DNA of 64,000 bases, taken from an uncultured Prochlorococcus sp. (GTDB lineage Bacteria > Cyanobacteriota > Cyanobacteriia > PCC-6307 > Cyanobiaceae). This document shows, in pieces, positions 38,748 to 50,115 of this stretch (positions within the stretch are counted from its first letter, which is position 1; each line of letters starts with the position of its first letter). Under the pieces are notes generated by a model that was not told the DNA's origin, did not search any database, and saw nothing but the letters and a program-made list of their open reading frames with translations. The position numbers and the translations under genes are program-made. The stretch spans positions 1 through 64,000 of the forward strand of contig CACGBT010000006.1 of assembly GCA_902571335.1 (NCBI GenBank), in the 5' to 3' direction.

Positions 38748-40136
38748 TTATTGAAACTTTTTCATTTCTAATTTATTAAAAATCAATGCAAAAAAAAGAA
38801 TTGCAAATGTAATTAGGGCACAAATTTCTGTCCAATAATCTAACCCAATCTTAGAAATCATTATTGGTGCAAGAACTGTGAATAGTCCCCCAGAAAGAAT
38901 TAACTGAGCAAATAGCTGTTTTGATGTAAAAATTGGTAAAGTCTTAGAAATATTTTTAGGATCTGCAAGCCTTAAAAGAAGTAACCCAGAAGCTACTACA
39001 CCTGTAGAATTACCAAACTCTATCAAACTTTTTTCAAACCAATAATCATCAAAAATAAAGTATGCAAAATAAGCAATACAGATTAAATTCCAAAATAAAC
39101 CAAAAATAGTAAAAACTAAAATTAGTATCCAATTATCAAAAACAACTGCAATATCTAAACTTGCCATAGCTGTAAAAATCAACAAATCTGTAGATAAAAT
39201 ACCAATTTCCCTTTGCAGAATATTTGAAATAAATTCTGTATTTTTGGTTTTTTCTAAAATATATCTTATAAGGAGCGAACCTATTAGAATAAAAGGGAAT
39301 ACTGGTAATGAAAAAATAATTTCCTTCGAAAAATCACCAAAAGAACTTGAAATATACCTTAAAAATTTAAGTAGCAAAACACCAAAAGAAATTGCCAAAC
39401 CGGAGAATCCAAGATTTATGATAAAAATTCTTAAATCTGCAAAAATTCCTGACTTATTTTTTTCCTCTAGATTATCTTTTTGTTCAATAATTTCCTCAGT
39501 ATCTGAAAGACTTAAAGTTCTACCAAGAAAAATAAATATGCTCCCTAATATTGAAGAGGATAAAAGACCCATTGTTGCCATAGCTAAACCCAGATCTAAA
39601 CCATTCTGGAAGCCTAGTTTATTAAAACTTTCACCGATTATTGTTGCAGCTCCATGACCACCCTCAAAACCGACCTCTATTAAACATCCCATTAGAGGGT
39701 TTGCTTCCATAGATGGAGGTAAAAAATATTTAACAACTAGACCACCAACAAAAAATTGTCCGAAACCTAGGGAAAGAGCTAATAGAAATTGATTGAAAAT
39801 TGGTTTAACTAAACCATTTATATTTGGAATAGGTCTTCCCATCATTAAAGTTGCGAAGACTAAAGATAAAAGAGGAGTAGGAAAATTACTCCAAACATTG
39901 ATTGTTTCTTTTGGCAAAAAATGTATTGCTCCAAATGGACCTATAGATATACCTAAAACCCCTGATATAACTGCTATTGGCAATCCAAATCTCTCAAGTT
40001 GAACAGCTAGTTTAAATTTCCTACCAAAAATCAACAAAAAAAATATAATTAACAATCCAAAAAAACTTATTAAAAGAGAATTTGAAAAAATTTCATTATT
40101 TTGTAGAGAAAAAATATTCAACGTTTTCAAAAACAT
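38748..40136 (-). CDS. GltS-like sodium:glutamate symporter family protein
   Basis: Multi-TM; 'LVFATLMMGRPIP', 'GFEGGHGAATIIGESFNKLGF' typical of GltS. Confidence 0.8.
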   Translation of the reverse strand: MFLKTLNIFSLQNNEIFSNSLLISFFGLLIIFFLLIFGRKFKLAVQLERFGLPIAVISGVLGISIGPFGAIHFLPKETINVWSNFPTPLLSLVFATLMMGRPIPNINGLVKPIFNQFLLALSLGFGQFFVGGLVVKYFLPPSMEANPLMGCLIEVGFEGGHGAATIIGESFNKLGFQNGLDLGLAMATMGLLSSSILGSIFIFLGRTLSLSDTEEIIEQKDNLEEKNKSGIFADLRIFIINLGFSGLAISFGVLLLKFLRYISSSFGDFSKEIIFSLPVFPFILIGSLLIRYILEKTKNTEFISNILQREIGILSTDLLIFTAMASLDIAVVFDNWILILVFTIFGLFWNLICIAYFAYFIFDDYWFEKSLIEFGNSTGVVASGLLLLRLADPKNISKTLPIFTSKQLFAQLILSGGLFTVLAPIMISKIGLDYWTEICALITFAILFFALIFNKLEMKKFQ

Positions 40137-40178
40137 ATAATTCTAAATCTAAATTAATAAATAAAATTTTTCAAATAA

Positions 40179-40205
40179 AAAAGGCTCCTGTAAGAGAAGC
40201 CTTTT
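40179..40205 (-). terminator. Rho-independent terminator of the pcb gene
   Basis: Perfect 8-bp inverted repeat AAAAGGCT...AGCCTTTT 25 bp downstream of the pcb stop. Confidence 0.8.
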
Positions 40206-40229
40206 AATATTAGTAGTGAAATTTGAGAA

Positions 40230-41288
40230 TTAATCTTTAAGAGTAACTGTTGCACTATCAATATTACTGATAGCATTTGTAACTCTCTTGAAATCAAAGC
40301 CTAGTGCTCTTAAAGCATGCCATAGATGACCTTGAATAAAGAAGAATCCAAAGTAGTAATGAACATTAGCTAACCAAGCCCTTGAAGTGTATTCACCATC
40401 AGGAAGATCAACAGTATCTACCCAATAAGGAGAAATACTAAATTTCAATTCAAGAGGTTCGCCAAAGAATTCAGTTGGATAAACTGTTGTATTAGCTGCA
40501 CTCCAGAAGGCTGCAATAATAGCCATCCAGCCTATTCCAGCTAACGACCATGAGAGAACAGCTTCTGCAGAGAGAAGACCTTTACCTTTGAATTTGGTAT
40601 ATTCACCAACTTGCTTAGTAGCAATATGCCAAGCACCACCAGTAATCTCAACAAAAGCAAGGAAAGCATGACCTCCCATTACTTCTTCAAGACTATCAAT
40701 AGTCAAAAAGTCTGTTTGGTGATTCCAAATTTTAGCCAAATTTAATTCATACTCAACTTGTCTTACAGAACCAATAGCTGGATCATAAATCCCATGAACT
40801 CTTGCCCATTCGACAAAAGCAATAACTGCGAAACCAAGAATAATTAGATGGTGACCAAGAATGAACGTCAATTTGTCTGGATTATCCCATTCAATATTGA
40901 ATTTTCTGGCTCTTGCTACATCAGAATCTTCTAGATTTCCAGGAAGAAGTAAAGAATGTAAAAGTCCCCCGGCTGCTAAAACCATTGAAGAAACTAAGTG
41001 AACTATTGCTATCGCTAGAACAGGTTTAGTATCTCCCATCGCAACACCATTAGCATCAAACCCTATTCCAAGAGTTGCTAAATGAGGAAGAACGATTAGA
41101 GGTTGATGGCCCATTGGGACGCTTGGGTCAAATCGTGAAAGTTCAAAAAGGGTGAAAGCACCGGCCCAGAAAACAATTAATCCTGCATGAGCTACATGAG
41201 CAGCAATGAATTTTCCTGAGCGATTTGCTACACCTGAATTACCAGCCCACCATCCATAGGTAGTATCTGGATTTCCATAGGTTTGCAT
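40230..41288 (-). CDS. pcb: Chlorophyll a2/b2-binding light-harvesting protein Pcb (CP43/IsiA family)
   Basis: '[74 protein letters not shown]'. Confidence 0.95.
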   Translation of the reverse strand: MQTYGNPDTTYGWWAGNSGVANRSGKFIAAHVAHAGLIVFWAGAFTLFELSRFDPSVPMGHQPLIVLPHLATLGIGFDANGVAMGDTKPVLAIAIVHLVSSMVLAAGGLLHSLLLPGNLEDSDVARARKFNIEWDNPDKLTFILGHHLIILGFAVIAFVEWARVHGIYDPAIGSVRQVEYELNLAKIWNHQTDFLTIDSLEEVMGGHAFLAFVEITGGAWHIATKQVGEYTKFKGKGLLSAEAVLSWSLAGIGWMAIIAAFWSAANTTVYPTEFFGEPLELKFSISPYWVDTVDLPDGEYTSRAWLANVHYYFGFFFIQGHLWHALRALGFDFKRVTNAISNIDSATVTLKD

Positions 41289-41619
41289 TTAGGAATTGAT
41301 TAGCTTAAACGTTTTGAGAATACTTTATATTTCACCAAACAGTTGAATTAATAACAAAATTGTAAAGGTTAGTAATCCTAACTATTACTAAACAAAAAAT
41401 CTTCATGAGGCAATACAAGAGCAAAGAAGGTAGATTAAATATAGAAAATTTATTTTCAGAGATATAAGTTTTATAAAATAATCAAGTATTTTTTCAATTC
41501 AAATAAGTTCAATAAATTTCATTTTGCTGACATTAAGCGATGTTTTGTTTCATTAAACCACCCTGTATATTGCCTCATCCTCAAACAATTACTAAATATG
41601 GGATAAGACATCTAACATT

Positions 41620-41796
41620 ATGACTGCTTTTCAAGAGTCTTCTAGAAAATTATCACTAGAAATGAAATCGGAAGTTCATTACAAAGAGGCTGCAAAATCA
41701 TACAGAAAATCAAAACAATATATAAATATGATTAACTTATATCCAACTTTGCAAAACACTCTAATTGACTGTAAAGACGAGAATCTAGTCGAATAG
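41620..41796 (+). CDS. Small hypothetical protein (58 aa)
   Basis: MTAFQESSRKLSLEMKSEVHYKEAAKSYRKSKQYINMINLYPTLQNTLIDCKDENLVE; complete ORF just under track cutoff. Confidence 0.45.
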   Translation: MTAFQESSRKLSLEMKSEVHYKEAAKSYRKSKQYINMINLYPTLQNTLIDCKDENLVE

Positions 41797-41839
41797 AGAT
41801 TTTTTTCTATTTTCAAATCAATCAAAAAATATATTATCT

Positions 41840-42073
41840 TTAGGCTGCAATATTAAAGTCTTCTTGAAAATAAAATTTATTAATTATTTCTCTGCACATT
41901 TTTATATTATAAAGGGCTTTGGGTTTCCAAGGTTTTTTCTGACCAAGTGGAGAACTTTTCCAATGAATCCCAGGCTTGAGTATTCCATTTTCACGTAAAA
42001 AAGAAAGTTTAATTTCAGTTATTCCTAGTTTTTCCGAGGTCAACTCAGATGAGCTCCATATATCCCCTAACAT
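41840..42073 (-). CDS. Small hypothetical protein
   Basis: Complete ORF with coding-like composition (77 aa). Confidence 0.5.
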   Translation of the reverse strand: MLGDIWSSSELTSEKLGITEIKLSFLRENGILKPGIHWKSSPLGQKKPWKPKALYNIKMCREIINKFYFQEDFNIAA

Positions 42074-42211
42074 TGAATAAAGTAAATATTATTAATCCTT
42101 AATAACGTTAATTTTATTTTTTTGAAAGGGGTAAATTTTTTAAATAATTATTAAATAACAAAAAAACATAGTATTTACAAAGAAAAAGAGATTTGAAATA
42201 TTCATATTAAA

Positions 42212-42508
42212 TTAAGAAATATTAAATGAAGAATCTTCATTAATTAATATCTCAACAATATCATCTACTTTATTGCTGAATTTATAGATAATGTATTCTT
42301 CAGTTATCGATTCAGGCTTGGAAAGATTAATCCATCCCATCTGCCAATTTTCACTGTTTAATTCCTCGCGAGTAATTTTTAAATTAATATCGGAATCAAT
42401 TACGGAAACCATCAAAAAAATCATATTTCCTTTTTCTTTAGTCTCATTTAATAAAACAAAATGTCTTAATCCATTTATAGGTTTGTTAGAAGTCCAGCGA
42501 TATTCCAT
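42212..42508 (-). CDS. Hypothetical protein (98 aa)
   Basis: 'MEYRWTSNKPINGLRHFVLLNETKEKGNMIFLMVSVIDSDINLKITREEL'. Confidence 0.55.
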   Translation of the reverse strand: MEYRWTSNKPINGLRHFVLLNETKEKGNMIFLMVSVIDSDINLKITREELNSENWQMGWINLSKPESITEEYIIYKFSNKVDDIVEILINEDSSFNIS

Positions 42509-42517
42509 TGTTTATTT

Positions 42518-42805
42518 TCATTTATTTTTTTTCTCAGAATTTACTTTTGATATTCTTTTATATTCTTTTCTAATTTCGTCTAATAAAAGTTTTCTTTTAT
42601 CTAGATAAGTAATTGATTCTTGTTTTGATAAATTATATCTTTCTTTTTTAGTTAAATTCATCCAATTATTTAGATTCTTCTTATTAAAGGTGGTTATCTT
42701 TTTTGCCTTAAAAACTTTTTTTTTTCTTTTGAATTTAAGAAAATCTATTAAATAATAGAATATAAATATAAAAAGAAAAATTATCATTAACTTTAAGAGC
42801 ATCAC
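42518..42805 (-). CDS. Small N-terminally membrane-anchored Lys-rich protein
   Basis: N-terminal TM 'MMLLKLMIIFLFIFIFYYLI' then basic region; overlaps hisS 3' end by 4 bp. Confidence 0.5.
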   Translation of the reverse strand: MMLLKLMIIFLFIFIFYYLIDFLKFKRKKKVFKAKKITTFNKKNLNNWMNLTKKERYNLSKQESITYLDKRKLLLDEIRKEYKRISKVNSEKKNK

Positions 42806-44082
42806 TTTTCAATCAAGTTATTATTTATCCACTTTTCCAATTCAATATCATTCTCAAAAGATATAACCTCTTCTTTATTCCCATTACCTGATTGATCAAA
42901 GAGTCTTATAATAAACTCTCTTTTAGCAGCCTCATCATCACCAATAACAATAATACTTTTAGATTTTAGTTTATTAGCCTTTTTAAATTGTTTAGAGAAT
43001 GATGATCCACTTAAATCCAACTCAACTAACAGATCATAATTTCTTAATTTTCTAGATAAATTCATAGCTAATGATTCAGCAACTAAACCCTGATTAATAA
43101 TATAAATATCAGTATTTCTTGGAAATTCAAGCTCTTTTCCTGCTAGTAAGATTAATCTTTCTAAACCAATAGCGAATCCAATTGCAGGGGTATTTGGCCC
43201 TCCCATTTGTTTTATTAAATTGTCGTATCTTCCTCCTCCGCAAACTGTAGCTTGAGAACCTAGAGCACTACTAGTAATTTCAAAGGCTGTATGGGTGTAA
43301 TAATCTAAACCTCTTACTAGATTAAAATTTTCCACGTAAGGAATTTTTAAAACCTCCAATTGTTTTTTAAAGTCTGAATATCTTTCATGACTTTTTTCAG
43401 ACAAAAAATTAAATAATCTTGGAGCATCTTCAAGAGCATTTTTTGTTTGAATATTTTTAGAGTCCAAAATCCTTAAGGGGTTTTTGGTAATCCTATTCTG
43501 AGAATCTAAATCTAGAGAATTTTTATTTATTTCTAGCCATTTTAAAAAGGATTTTTGAAAATTTAATCTATCATTTCTATCCCCTAATGTATTTATTTCA
43601 AGATTAAGTTCTTTTATTCCTAATTTACTCAAAACATCCCAAGCAAAAGCAATAATTTCAACATCACTTCTAACTGAATCGTATCCAATAAACTCAACAC
43701 CTAACTGATGAAACTGTCTTTGCCTGCCTGCTTGAGGTCTTTCATATCGAAACATAGGTCCCATATACCAAAGTTTCTGAAGAGGATTAGAAGATATTCC
43801 ATTTTGTATTATCGCCCGTGCAACGGAGGCTGTTCCTTCAGGCCTAAGAGTGCAGGATCTCTCACCTCTATCAAGAAATGTATACATTTCCTTACTGACA
43901 ACATCTGTACCTTCACCAATACCTCTTATAAATAATTCGGTCATTTCCAATATTGGTGTTCTTATTTCTTTTATGGATGCTCTTGTAAGCTGCTCTAATA
44001 AAATTTTCTCAACGTTTTGCCACTTAATTAATTGATCAGGCAATAGGTCGACTGTTCCTCTAAGATTTTTTAAGTTATTCAA
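42802..44082 (-). CDS. hisS: Histidyl-tRNA synthetase
   Basis: 'RGTVDLLPDQ', 'TLRPEGTASVARA', 'FRYERPQAGRQRQFHQLGVE', 'GGRYDNLI'. Confidence 0.95.
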   Translation of the reverse strand: MNNLKNLRGTVDLLPDQLIKWQNVEKILLEQLTRASIKEIRTPILEMTELFIRGIGEGTDVVSKEMYTFLDRGERSCTLRPEGTASVARAIIQNGISSNPLQKLWYMGPMFRYERPQAGRQRQFHQLGVEFIGYDSVRSDVEIIAFAWDVLSKLGIKELNLEINTLGDRNDRLNFQKSFLKWLEINKNSLDLDSQNRITKNPLRILDSKNIQTKNALEDAPRLFNFLSEKSHERYSDFKKQLEVLKIPYVENFNLVRGLDYYTHTAFEITSSALGSQATVCGGGRYDNLIKQMGGPNTPAIGFAIGLERLILLAGKELEFPRNTDIYIINQGLVAESLAMNLSRKLRNYDLLVELDLSGSSFSKQFKKANKLKSKSIIVIGDDEAAKREFIIRLFDQSGNGNKEEVISFENDIELEKWINNNLIEK

Positions 44083-44180
44083 AGTTCTAGAAAATAATTC
44101 AAAATTTTTAATTCAAATAGAAATTAATCTTTGATTGGATGTTTTGTGAGACAATTTTAATTTAACATTTAGAAAAACTA

Positions 44181-44603
44181 TTGGAAATTAATAAAAATAA
44201 AGAGAATCAACATTGCGGTACAAAACCAAAAAAAATTGCTTTTGGAATCGCACCTCTTGGTATTGTTTCAGTAGGAATAGTGCCAATGGGAGTAATAAGT
44301 ATTGGAATAGTCCCAATGGGAGTATTTTCTTTTGGTGCAGTAGCAATGGGAATAGTCAATTTATCAGTGGTAGGGATGGGAATTATCTCTGCCGGAGTTA
44401 CAACTATGGGGATATGGGAGTATTCACCTAATTCTCAAAAGAATCATCACAATCATTCCAAACAAATTTTAAATTCAAACAAAGAAAATATGATGGCAGA
44501 TCTATATAAAACTAAACAAGAAGCTGAAAAGGCTGCCTCAAAATACGGATGTATTGGAGCACATAAAATGGGTGATAAATGGATGCCTTGTAAGATGCAC
44601 TAA
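44181..44603 (+). CDS. Membrane/hydrophobic-repeat protein with C-terminal DUF3721-like domain
   Basis: N-terminal repeats 'GIVPMGVISIGIVPMGVFSFGAVAMGIVN'; C-terminal 'YKTKQEAEKAASKYGCIGAHKMGDKWMPCKMH'. Confidence 0.7.
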   Translation: MEINKNKENQHCGTKPKKIAFGIAPLGIVSVGIVPMGVISIGIVPMGVFSFGAVAMGIVNLSVVGMGIISAGVTTMGIWEYSPNSQKNHHNHSKQILNSNKENMMADLYKTKQEAEKAASKYGCIGAHKMGDKWMPCKMH

Positions 44604-44634
44604 AAATATTTTCTTAGTAAAAATTTATTGAATA

Positions 44635-45408
44635 TCAATTCAAAATCTCTACTCTAAAATCAAGGTTTTTTGCCTCATCAGTAGTTAATTTTCTTGACCA
44701 AGCTCCTTGCACAGGACTATTCCATCTAAACCCAGCATTTTTAGCTAAAGACCTATCTTCGTAACTAATAAGTGCCTTGTATAAAAACCTCGGTTGAGTA
44801 GCTTTAAGTAAAAGTTCCTCTAAATTATCGCATTTTTTGAAGACCTCAGATATGTAAGTGCAATCAGATAAAGCTCTATGTAAATTCCAAACTGGTATTG
44901 AAAAAGATAGAGCGAGATCAGTTACTGAAGGTCTTGTTTTTAGTGATTTTTGAAAAGACCAGTTAATATCCTCTAAACTACATATCCATTTTTTATCAAG
45001 CTTAGGTAATCTTCCTCTCCCAAACCATTTCTTATCAAACTCTACATTATGAGCAACAATGAAATTTGAATAATCAACAAGTTTTAAAAAGAAATTCAAT
45101 CCATCTTGCCATGGTTGTGAGATATTAGTTACTTCTGCAGGTATCCCGTTTACATGTTCGGCTTCATTATTATTGATCGGTAATAAAAATGAGACTTGTG
45201 AAAGTACACATCTATGAGATACATCAAACAAAATAGCACCTATCTCAATCACTTCATTTTTATTTTCATCTAAACCTGTTGTTTCAGTATCAAGAATTAA
45301 AATCTTTTCAATTTTTTTGTTAGTCACACTTTCTTCGCAAGGTTCCCTATTAATTTGATCTTGAAGAAAATCCAATTGATTTAATTCCTTTTTGTTAGAT
45401 AGTTCCAA
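44635..45408 (-). CDS. 3'-5' exonuclease (DnaQ/DEDD family)
   Basis: 'ILILDTETTGLDENKNEVIEIGAI', 'FIVAHNVEFDKKWF', 'HRALSDCTYISEVF'. Confidence 0.85.
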   Translation of the reverse strand: MELSNKKELNQLDFLQDQINREPCEESVTNKKIEKILILDTETTGLDENKNEVIEIGAILFDVSHRCVLSQVSFLLPINNNEAEHVNGIPAEVTNISQPWQDGLNFFLKLVDYSNFIVAHNVEFDKKWFGRGRLPKLDKKWICSLEDINWSFQKSLKTRPSVTDLALSFSIPVWNLHRALSDCTYISEVFKKCDNLEELLLKATQPRFLYKALISYEDRSLAKNAGFRWNSPVQGAWSRKLTTDEAKNLDFRVEILN

Positions 45409-45525
45409 TTATCTGAAAACACTTTCATTTATCTTGACGCATTTAATAAAAAATTCTCTTAAATTAATATAAATTAAGAAACATGATTAGAAAATAATTT
45501 TTGAAACATTTTTAATTCATGAAAG

Positions 45526-46248
45526 ATGACTTTTACAAAATATCAATTTAATAATTTTTGTTATTGGCCTTCAAATCCTAAAAAAGTTGTGGAATTTATT
45601 GGTGGAAGTTATCTAGCTTCCAAACCAGATTTAACTTATAGAAGATTCATAGAGAGTTTAATTAATAAAAACTATGCAGTACATGCATATAAATACACTC
45701 CACAATTCGATCACCAACAACTTGCTATTAAAGCATGGAGAGATTTCAAGAATTGCCGAATATCATTATCCAAGAGAATAGGAGCATCAATTCCTTCAAT
45801 AAGAATTGGTCATAGCCTGGGTTGCAAACTGCATCTAATTTCCCCTGATGGTGGGAGAAATTGCGAAAAATTCATATCAATAAGTTTTAATAACTTCAGT
45901 GCTAACAAATCTATTCCATTATTGAAAAAGATTTCTCAAAAATTAGAATTCAAAAGTGAATTCAGCCCAAGCCCAGAAAGAACTTTGCAATTAATAAAAA
46001 AAACATATAATCAAAAAAATAACTTCCTAATAAAATTCAACTCAGACGAATTAGATCAAACAGATAAATTATTTTCTTGTCTGAAAGCAAGAAAAGAAGA
46101 TAATTCCAAGGGGGTTATGTTAAAAGGTACACACACTATAATTGCAAGCGCAGGACTAAGAGAAAATTTTTTGGGAGACTGGGCCGATGATGAATTCAAA
46201 AGAAATACTATAAAAAAAATTTCTAATTTAATTGATGAATTTGATTAG
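45526..46248 (+). CDS. DUF1350 family alpha/beta-hydrolase-like protein
   Basis: '[44 protein letters not shown]', '[11 protein letters not shown]'. Confidence 0.75.
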   Translation: MTFTKYQFNNFCYWPSNPKKVVEFIGGSYLASKPDLTYRRFIESLINKNYAVHAYKYTPQFDHQQLAIKAWRDFKNCRISLSKRIGASIPSIRIGHSLGCKLHLISPDGGRNCEKFISISFNNFSANKSIPLLKKISQKLEFKSEFSPSPERTLQLIKKTYNQKNNFLIKFNSDELDQTDKLFSCLKARKEDNSKGVMLKGTHTIIASAGLRENFLGDWADDEFKRNTIKKISNLIDEFD

Positions 46249-48227
46249 GATAATTCTTTCAGCTTTTCCAAAACAGAACTATCTTCAAGAGTACTTATAT
46301 CTCCGCTAATTTTTTCTCCAGCAGCCAAAGATCTTAAAATTCGCCTCATAATTTTTCCACTACGTGTTTTCGGAAGAGAGTCAGAAATTATAATTTTTTC
46401 AGGCTTTGCGATAATTCCAATTTCATTAACAACATGTTTCTTTAGATCCTCTACTAATTCTGAAGAACCGTTCACATCTTTCTCTAAAGATACAAAAGCA
46501 ACTATAACTTCACCTTTTAAATCATCTTTTTTGCCAACGACTGCAGACTCTGCAACTGATTTATGACTTACCAAAGCAGATTCTATTTCCATTGTTCCTA
46601 ACCGATGTCCTGAAACATTTATGACATCATCAACTCTTCCCATAATCCATATATATCCATCTTCATCAATGCGTGCGCCATCTCCAGCAAAATAAACATT
46701 TTTTTCTCCTTTAAAGGAAATATATTCCCAATAACTCTCCAAATATCTCTCTGAGTTTCCGTGAATTGTTCTCATCATTCCTGGCCAAGGTTTCTTAATA
46801 ATTAAATAGCCACCCTCGTTCTCCTTGACCTTATCTCCATTCTTATCGACAATTTCAACTTCGATTCCTGGCAGAGGGAAAGTAGCTGAACCTGGCTTTG
46901 TAGCAACGACTCCAGGCAAGGGACTTATCATCACACCCCCAGTCTCAGTTTGCCACCAAGTATCAACAATAGGGCATTTATCTTTACCAATAACATCCTT
47001 GTACCACATCCAAGCTTCAGGATTAATTGGTTCTCCAACTGTGCCCAAAAGTCTAAGACTCTCCAAATTATATTTATCAGGTATTTCACGCCCAGACTTC
47101 ATAAATGCTCTTATTGCAGTTGGTGCAGTATAAAAAATAGAAACCTTATATTTTTGAACAATTTCCCAAAAAGCCCCTAAATTTGAGGGTCTTGGTACGC
47201 CTTCATACATTAAGGTTGTAGCACCATTAGATAAAGGCCCATATACTATGTAACTGTGACCTGTAATCCATCCAACATCAGCAGTACACCAGTAAATATC
47301 GTTATCTTTTAAGTCAAAAATCCATTTAAATGTTAAATGGGACCAAAGATTGTAACCACCTGTAGTGTGAACTACACCTTTGGGCTTTCCAGTAGAGCCT
47401 GAAGTATAAAGAATAAAAAGTCTATCTTCGCTATTCATTATTTCTGGTTCACAATGATCTTTTTGATCTTTTAATAATTCGTGCCACCAAAAATCTCTAT
47501 CATCAACCATCGAAATATTTTTTTGGGATCGTTGAACAACAACTACTTTTTCAACAACTTTATCTGCCCCACTTTCAATGGCCGCATCAACTGCTTTCTT
47601 AAGTTCAATCACCTTATCTTTTCTAAAGCCACCATCAGCAGTAATAACAAATCTTGCGTTTCCATCAATTAATCTATCTTTTAAAGCTTCTGAAGAAAAT
47701 CCTCCGAAGACAACTGAATGAGGCGCGCCAATTCTTGCGCAAGCTAACATCGCAAACATCGCTTCAGGAATCATAGGCATATAAATACATACCAAATCTC
47801 CTTTTTTTACACCAATTACCTTTAATGCATTAGCTGCTTTACATACCTCTTTTAGAAGTTCTTCGTAAGTATATTTTTTGCTATCTCCGGGTTCGCCTTC
47901 CCATATAAGTGCAGTCTTTCCTCCAAGCCCTCTCTCAATATGTCTATCTAAGCAGTTATGTGTAATATTAAGTTTCCCTTCTTTGAACCATTTAAAAAAG
48001 GGAGTATTTTCATTATCTAATACAGTTTGAAATGGCTCAAACCAATCTAATTCAGATTTTGCAAAAGATTCCCAAAATTGAATAGGATTATCTGATGCTT
48101 GTTTTTTTAGACTTAGTAATTCTTCTTGAGTACTGATATTTGAGTTTTCTGCAAATTTTTTTGATGGAGGGAAAATTCTCTTTTCTTCCAGTATATTATT
48201 GATTGAATTTTTTTTATCTAATGACAT
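46245..48227 (-). CDS. acs: Acetyl-CoA synthetase
   Basis: '[24 protein letters not shown]', '[20 protein letters not shown]', '[10 protein letters not shown]'. Confidence 0.95.
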   Translation of the reverse strand: MSLDKKNSINNILEEKRIFPPSKKFAENSNISTQEELLSLKKQASDNPIQFWESFAKSELDWFEPFQTVLDNENTPFFKWFKEGKLNITHNCLDRHIERGLGGKTALIWEGEPGDSKKYTYEELLKEVCKAANALKVIGVKKGDLVCIYMPMIPEAMFAMLACARIGAPHSVVFGGFSSEALKDRLIDGNARFVITADGGFRKDKVIELKKAVDAAIESGADKVVEKVVVVQRSQKNISMVDDRDFWWHELLKDQKDHCEPEIMNSEDRLFILYTSGSTGKPKGVVHTTGGYNLWSHLTFKWIFDLKDNDIYWCTADVGWITGHSYIVYGPLSNGATTLMYEGVPRPSNLGAFWEIVQKYKVSIFYTAPTAIRAFMKSGREIPDKYNLESLRLLGTVGEPINPEAWMWYKDVIGKDKCPIVDTWWQTETGGVMISPLPGVVATKPGSATFPLPGIEVEIVDKNGDKVKENEGGYLIIKKPWPGMMRTIHGNSERYLESYWEYISFKGEKNVYFAGDGARIDEDGYIWIMGRVDDVINVSGHRLGTMEIESALVSHKSVAESAVVGKKDDLKGEVIVAFVSLEKDVNGSSELVEDLKKHVVNEIGIIAKPEKIIISDSLPKTRSGKIMRRILRSLAAGEKISGDISTLEDSSVLEKLKELS

Positions 48228-48321
48228 TAAATAAATCTATGCTTAATAAATTTAGTCGAAAAAATTAAGGTTTTCAAAAATTTTAATATTAATTTAGCTC
48301 AAAGATTTATTTCTAATAGAT

Positions 48322-49293
48322 CTAATAAATACGGCTTAGAACAAATTCTGGAAGAGCCATTAAAGCTCTTTTATATTCTGAATCAGGAAGCCAGACTATA
48401 GCTTCTTTAGAAAGCATTGCAAAATCCTCAGCTAGTTTCCTCGAACTTTCAATAGCTTTAGAGTTCATGATGATATTAAGAGCATCATCTAAATCATCTT
48501 TTTCAGCAAGTTCTCTGTTTATAAGAACTGACAATTGTTTATTCTCTTCTAAGGCATATAAAACTGGGGCGGTAAGATAACCACTAGCAAGATCACTTAC
48601 AGCAGGTTTTCCAAGTTGTTTATCATTTCCAGTAAAGTCAAGAATATCATCTACAACTTGGAATGCTAAACCTATATTTTTGCCAAAATCGTAAAGCGAA
48701 GTTAAGTTTTCATCATTAATACCACTCAAAACTCCAGCTGCCTTACAACTATTTGCTATTAGTGATGCTGTTTTACAATAACTTTTGTTGATGTATTTGG
48801 AAAAAGATTGAGCCGAATCAAATCTATTTAAATTTTGTTTAATTTCACCCTCTGCTAAATCCATTATTACTCTACTAAGTAATTTAACTACATTTACATT
48901 GTCAAGATTTGCTAGGTGCCAACTTGCTTGAGCGAATAAAAAGTCACCCGCCAAAACAGCTACTCTAGTATTAAATCTGCTATGAACTGTATCTACTCCT
49001 CTTCTTGTAGACGCCTCATCAACAACATCATCATGGACTAATGAGGCAGTATGAATCATCTCAGTTATTTCAGCAAGCCTTTTATGTTTAGTTGTCAAGC
49101 AAAATTCAGGAGATATAGCTTTTGAAATCAATAAAACTATACCAGGTCTCAACCTTTTTCCCCCAGCACTAAAAAGGTGTTCTGCTGCGGCTTGAAGAAT
49201 TGGGTGACCAGCTCCTATAAGATTTTTCAGTTCTAAAATAAGATCATCAAGATCATTTTCAACTGGTTGTAGTAGCTCTGTTACTGTATTCAT
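48322..49293 (-). CDS. sds: Polyprenyl (solanesyl) diphosphate synthase
   Basis: 'GGKRLRPGIVLL', 'LVHDDVVDEASTRRG', 'FQVVDDILDFTG'. Confidence 0.9.
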   Translation of the reverse strand: MNTVTELLQPVENDLDDLILELKNLIGAGHPILQAAAEHLFSAGGKRLRPGIVLLISKAISPEFCLTTKHKRLAEITEMIHTASLVHDDVVDEASTRRGVDTVHSRFNTRVAVLAGDFLFAQASWHLANLDNVNVVKLLSRVIMDLAEGEIKQNLNRFDSAQSFSKYINKSYCKTASLIANSCKAAGVLSGINDENLTSLYDFGKNIGLAFQVVDDILDFTGNDKQLGKPAVSDLASGYLTAPVLYALEENKQLSVLINRELAEKDDLDDALNIIMNSKAIESSRKLAEDFAMLSKEAIVWLPDSEYKRALMALPEFVLSRIY

Positions 49294-49320
49294 GATTGAC
49301 CTCTTCTATATCTTAAGGAA

Positions 49321-50115
49321 TCAAACATTACTTCGGAGGTTAACCAACCTAATTTCTTTATTAATTCCAAGCCAAAATTTTACTTTATTGGAAAACTCAT
49401 CTCTTTCTGAAGTAACAAAAAATTTCACATTTTCGAAAGAAATACTCTCATAGCGGTCAGTTTCTGGAATAGCAAAATATTCATTAAATTTTTTTATTAA
49501 TGCTATCGATGGATCAATAATTTTTATATTTGAATCTAATTTTTTTCTTAAAAAGTCATAAATTAAAGGATAGTGACTACATCCAAGTATTAATTCTTCA
49601 ATATTTTTGATTACTAGTGGACTTAAGTATGAGTCTGAAAGACTATTTAACTTATCATGATTTAATTTTTCTTTTTCAATTTCTGATACAAATTCTGGAC
49701 ATTCTTGCTGAAATATTATCGTATTATTTTTTTTAGCATTTATAGCTTTCTTGTAATACGCTGATCGAACAGTTGTTTGTGTTGCTAGGACACCAATTAT
49801 TTGTTTATCAACTATTTCCGATACTGAGTTTATAAGGTCAAAACAAGGAACCTTTAAATTATCTTCTAGAATATCAAGCGCACAAGCATTTGTAGTATTA
49901 CAAGCAACTAAAAGTGCATCCAAATTCTTATCAACAAAAAAAGTACAAATCTCCTTTGCAATTAATCTTATCTCTGTAGAATTTTTGTTCCCAAAAGGTA
50001 TTCTTTTTGTATCCGCCAAATAAAAAACTTCTACGTCTTTACTTGTCTTTAGTAAAGAATTAAGGATAGTAAAACCACCTATTCCGCTATCAAATATACC
50101 TATCTTAAGTTTCAC
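49321..50115 (-). CDS. murI: Glutamate racemase
   Basis: 'IGIFDSGIGGFTILN', 'LLVACNTTNACALD', 'LILGCSHYPLI'. Confidence 0.93.
   Translation of the reverse strand: MKLKIGIFDSGIGGFTILNSLLKTSKDVEVFYLADTKRIPFGNKNSTEIRLIAKEICTFFVDKNLDALLVACNTTNACALDILEDNLKVPCFDLINSVSEIVDKQIIGVLATQTTVRSAYYKKAINAKKNNTIIFQQECPEFVSEIEKEKLNHDKLNSLSDSYLSPLVIKNIEELILGCSHYPLIYDFLRKKLDSNIKIIDPSIALIKKFNEYFAIPETDRYESISFENVKFFVTSERDEFSNKVKFWLGINKEIRLVNLRSNV

Noticed and set aside
39244-39657. 137-aa + strand ORF
   Set aside because: Antisense to the GltS-like transporter; no recognisable domain.
46825-47133. 102-aa + strand ORF (with 46950-47180 and 47481-47672)
   Set aside because: Antisense shadows inside acs.
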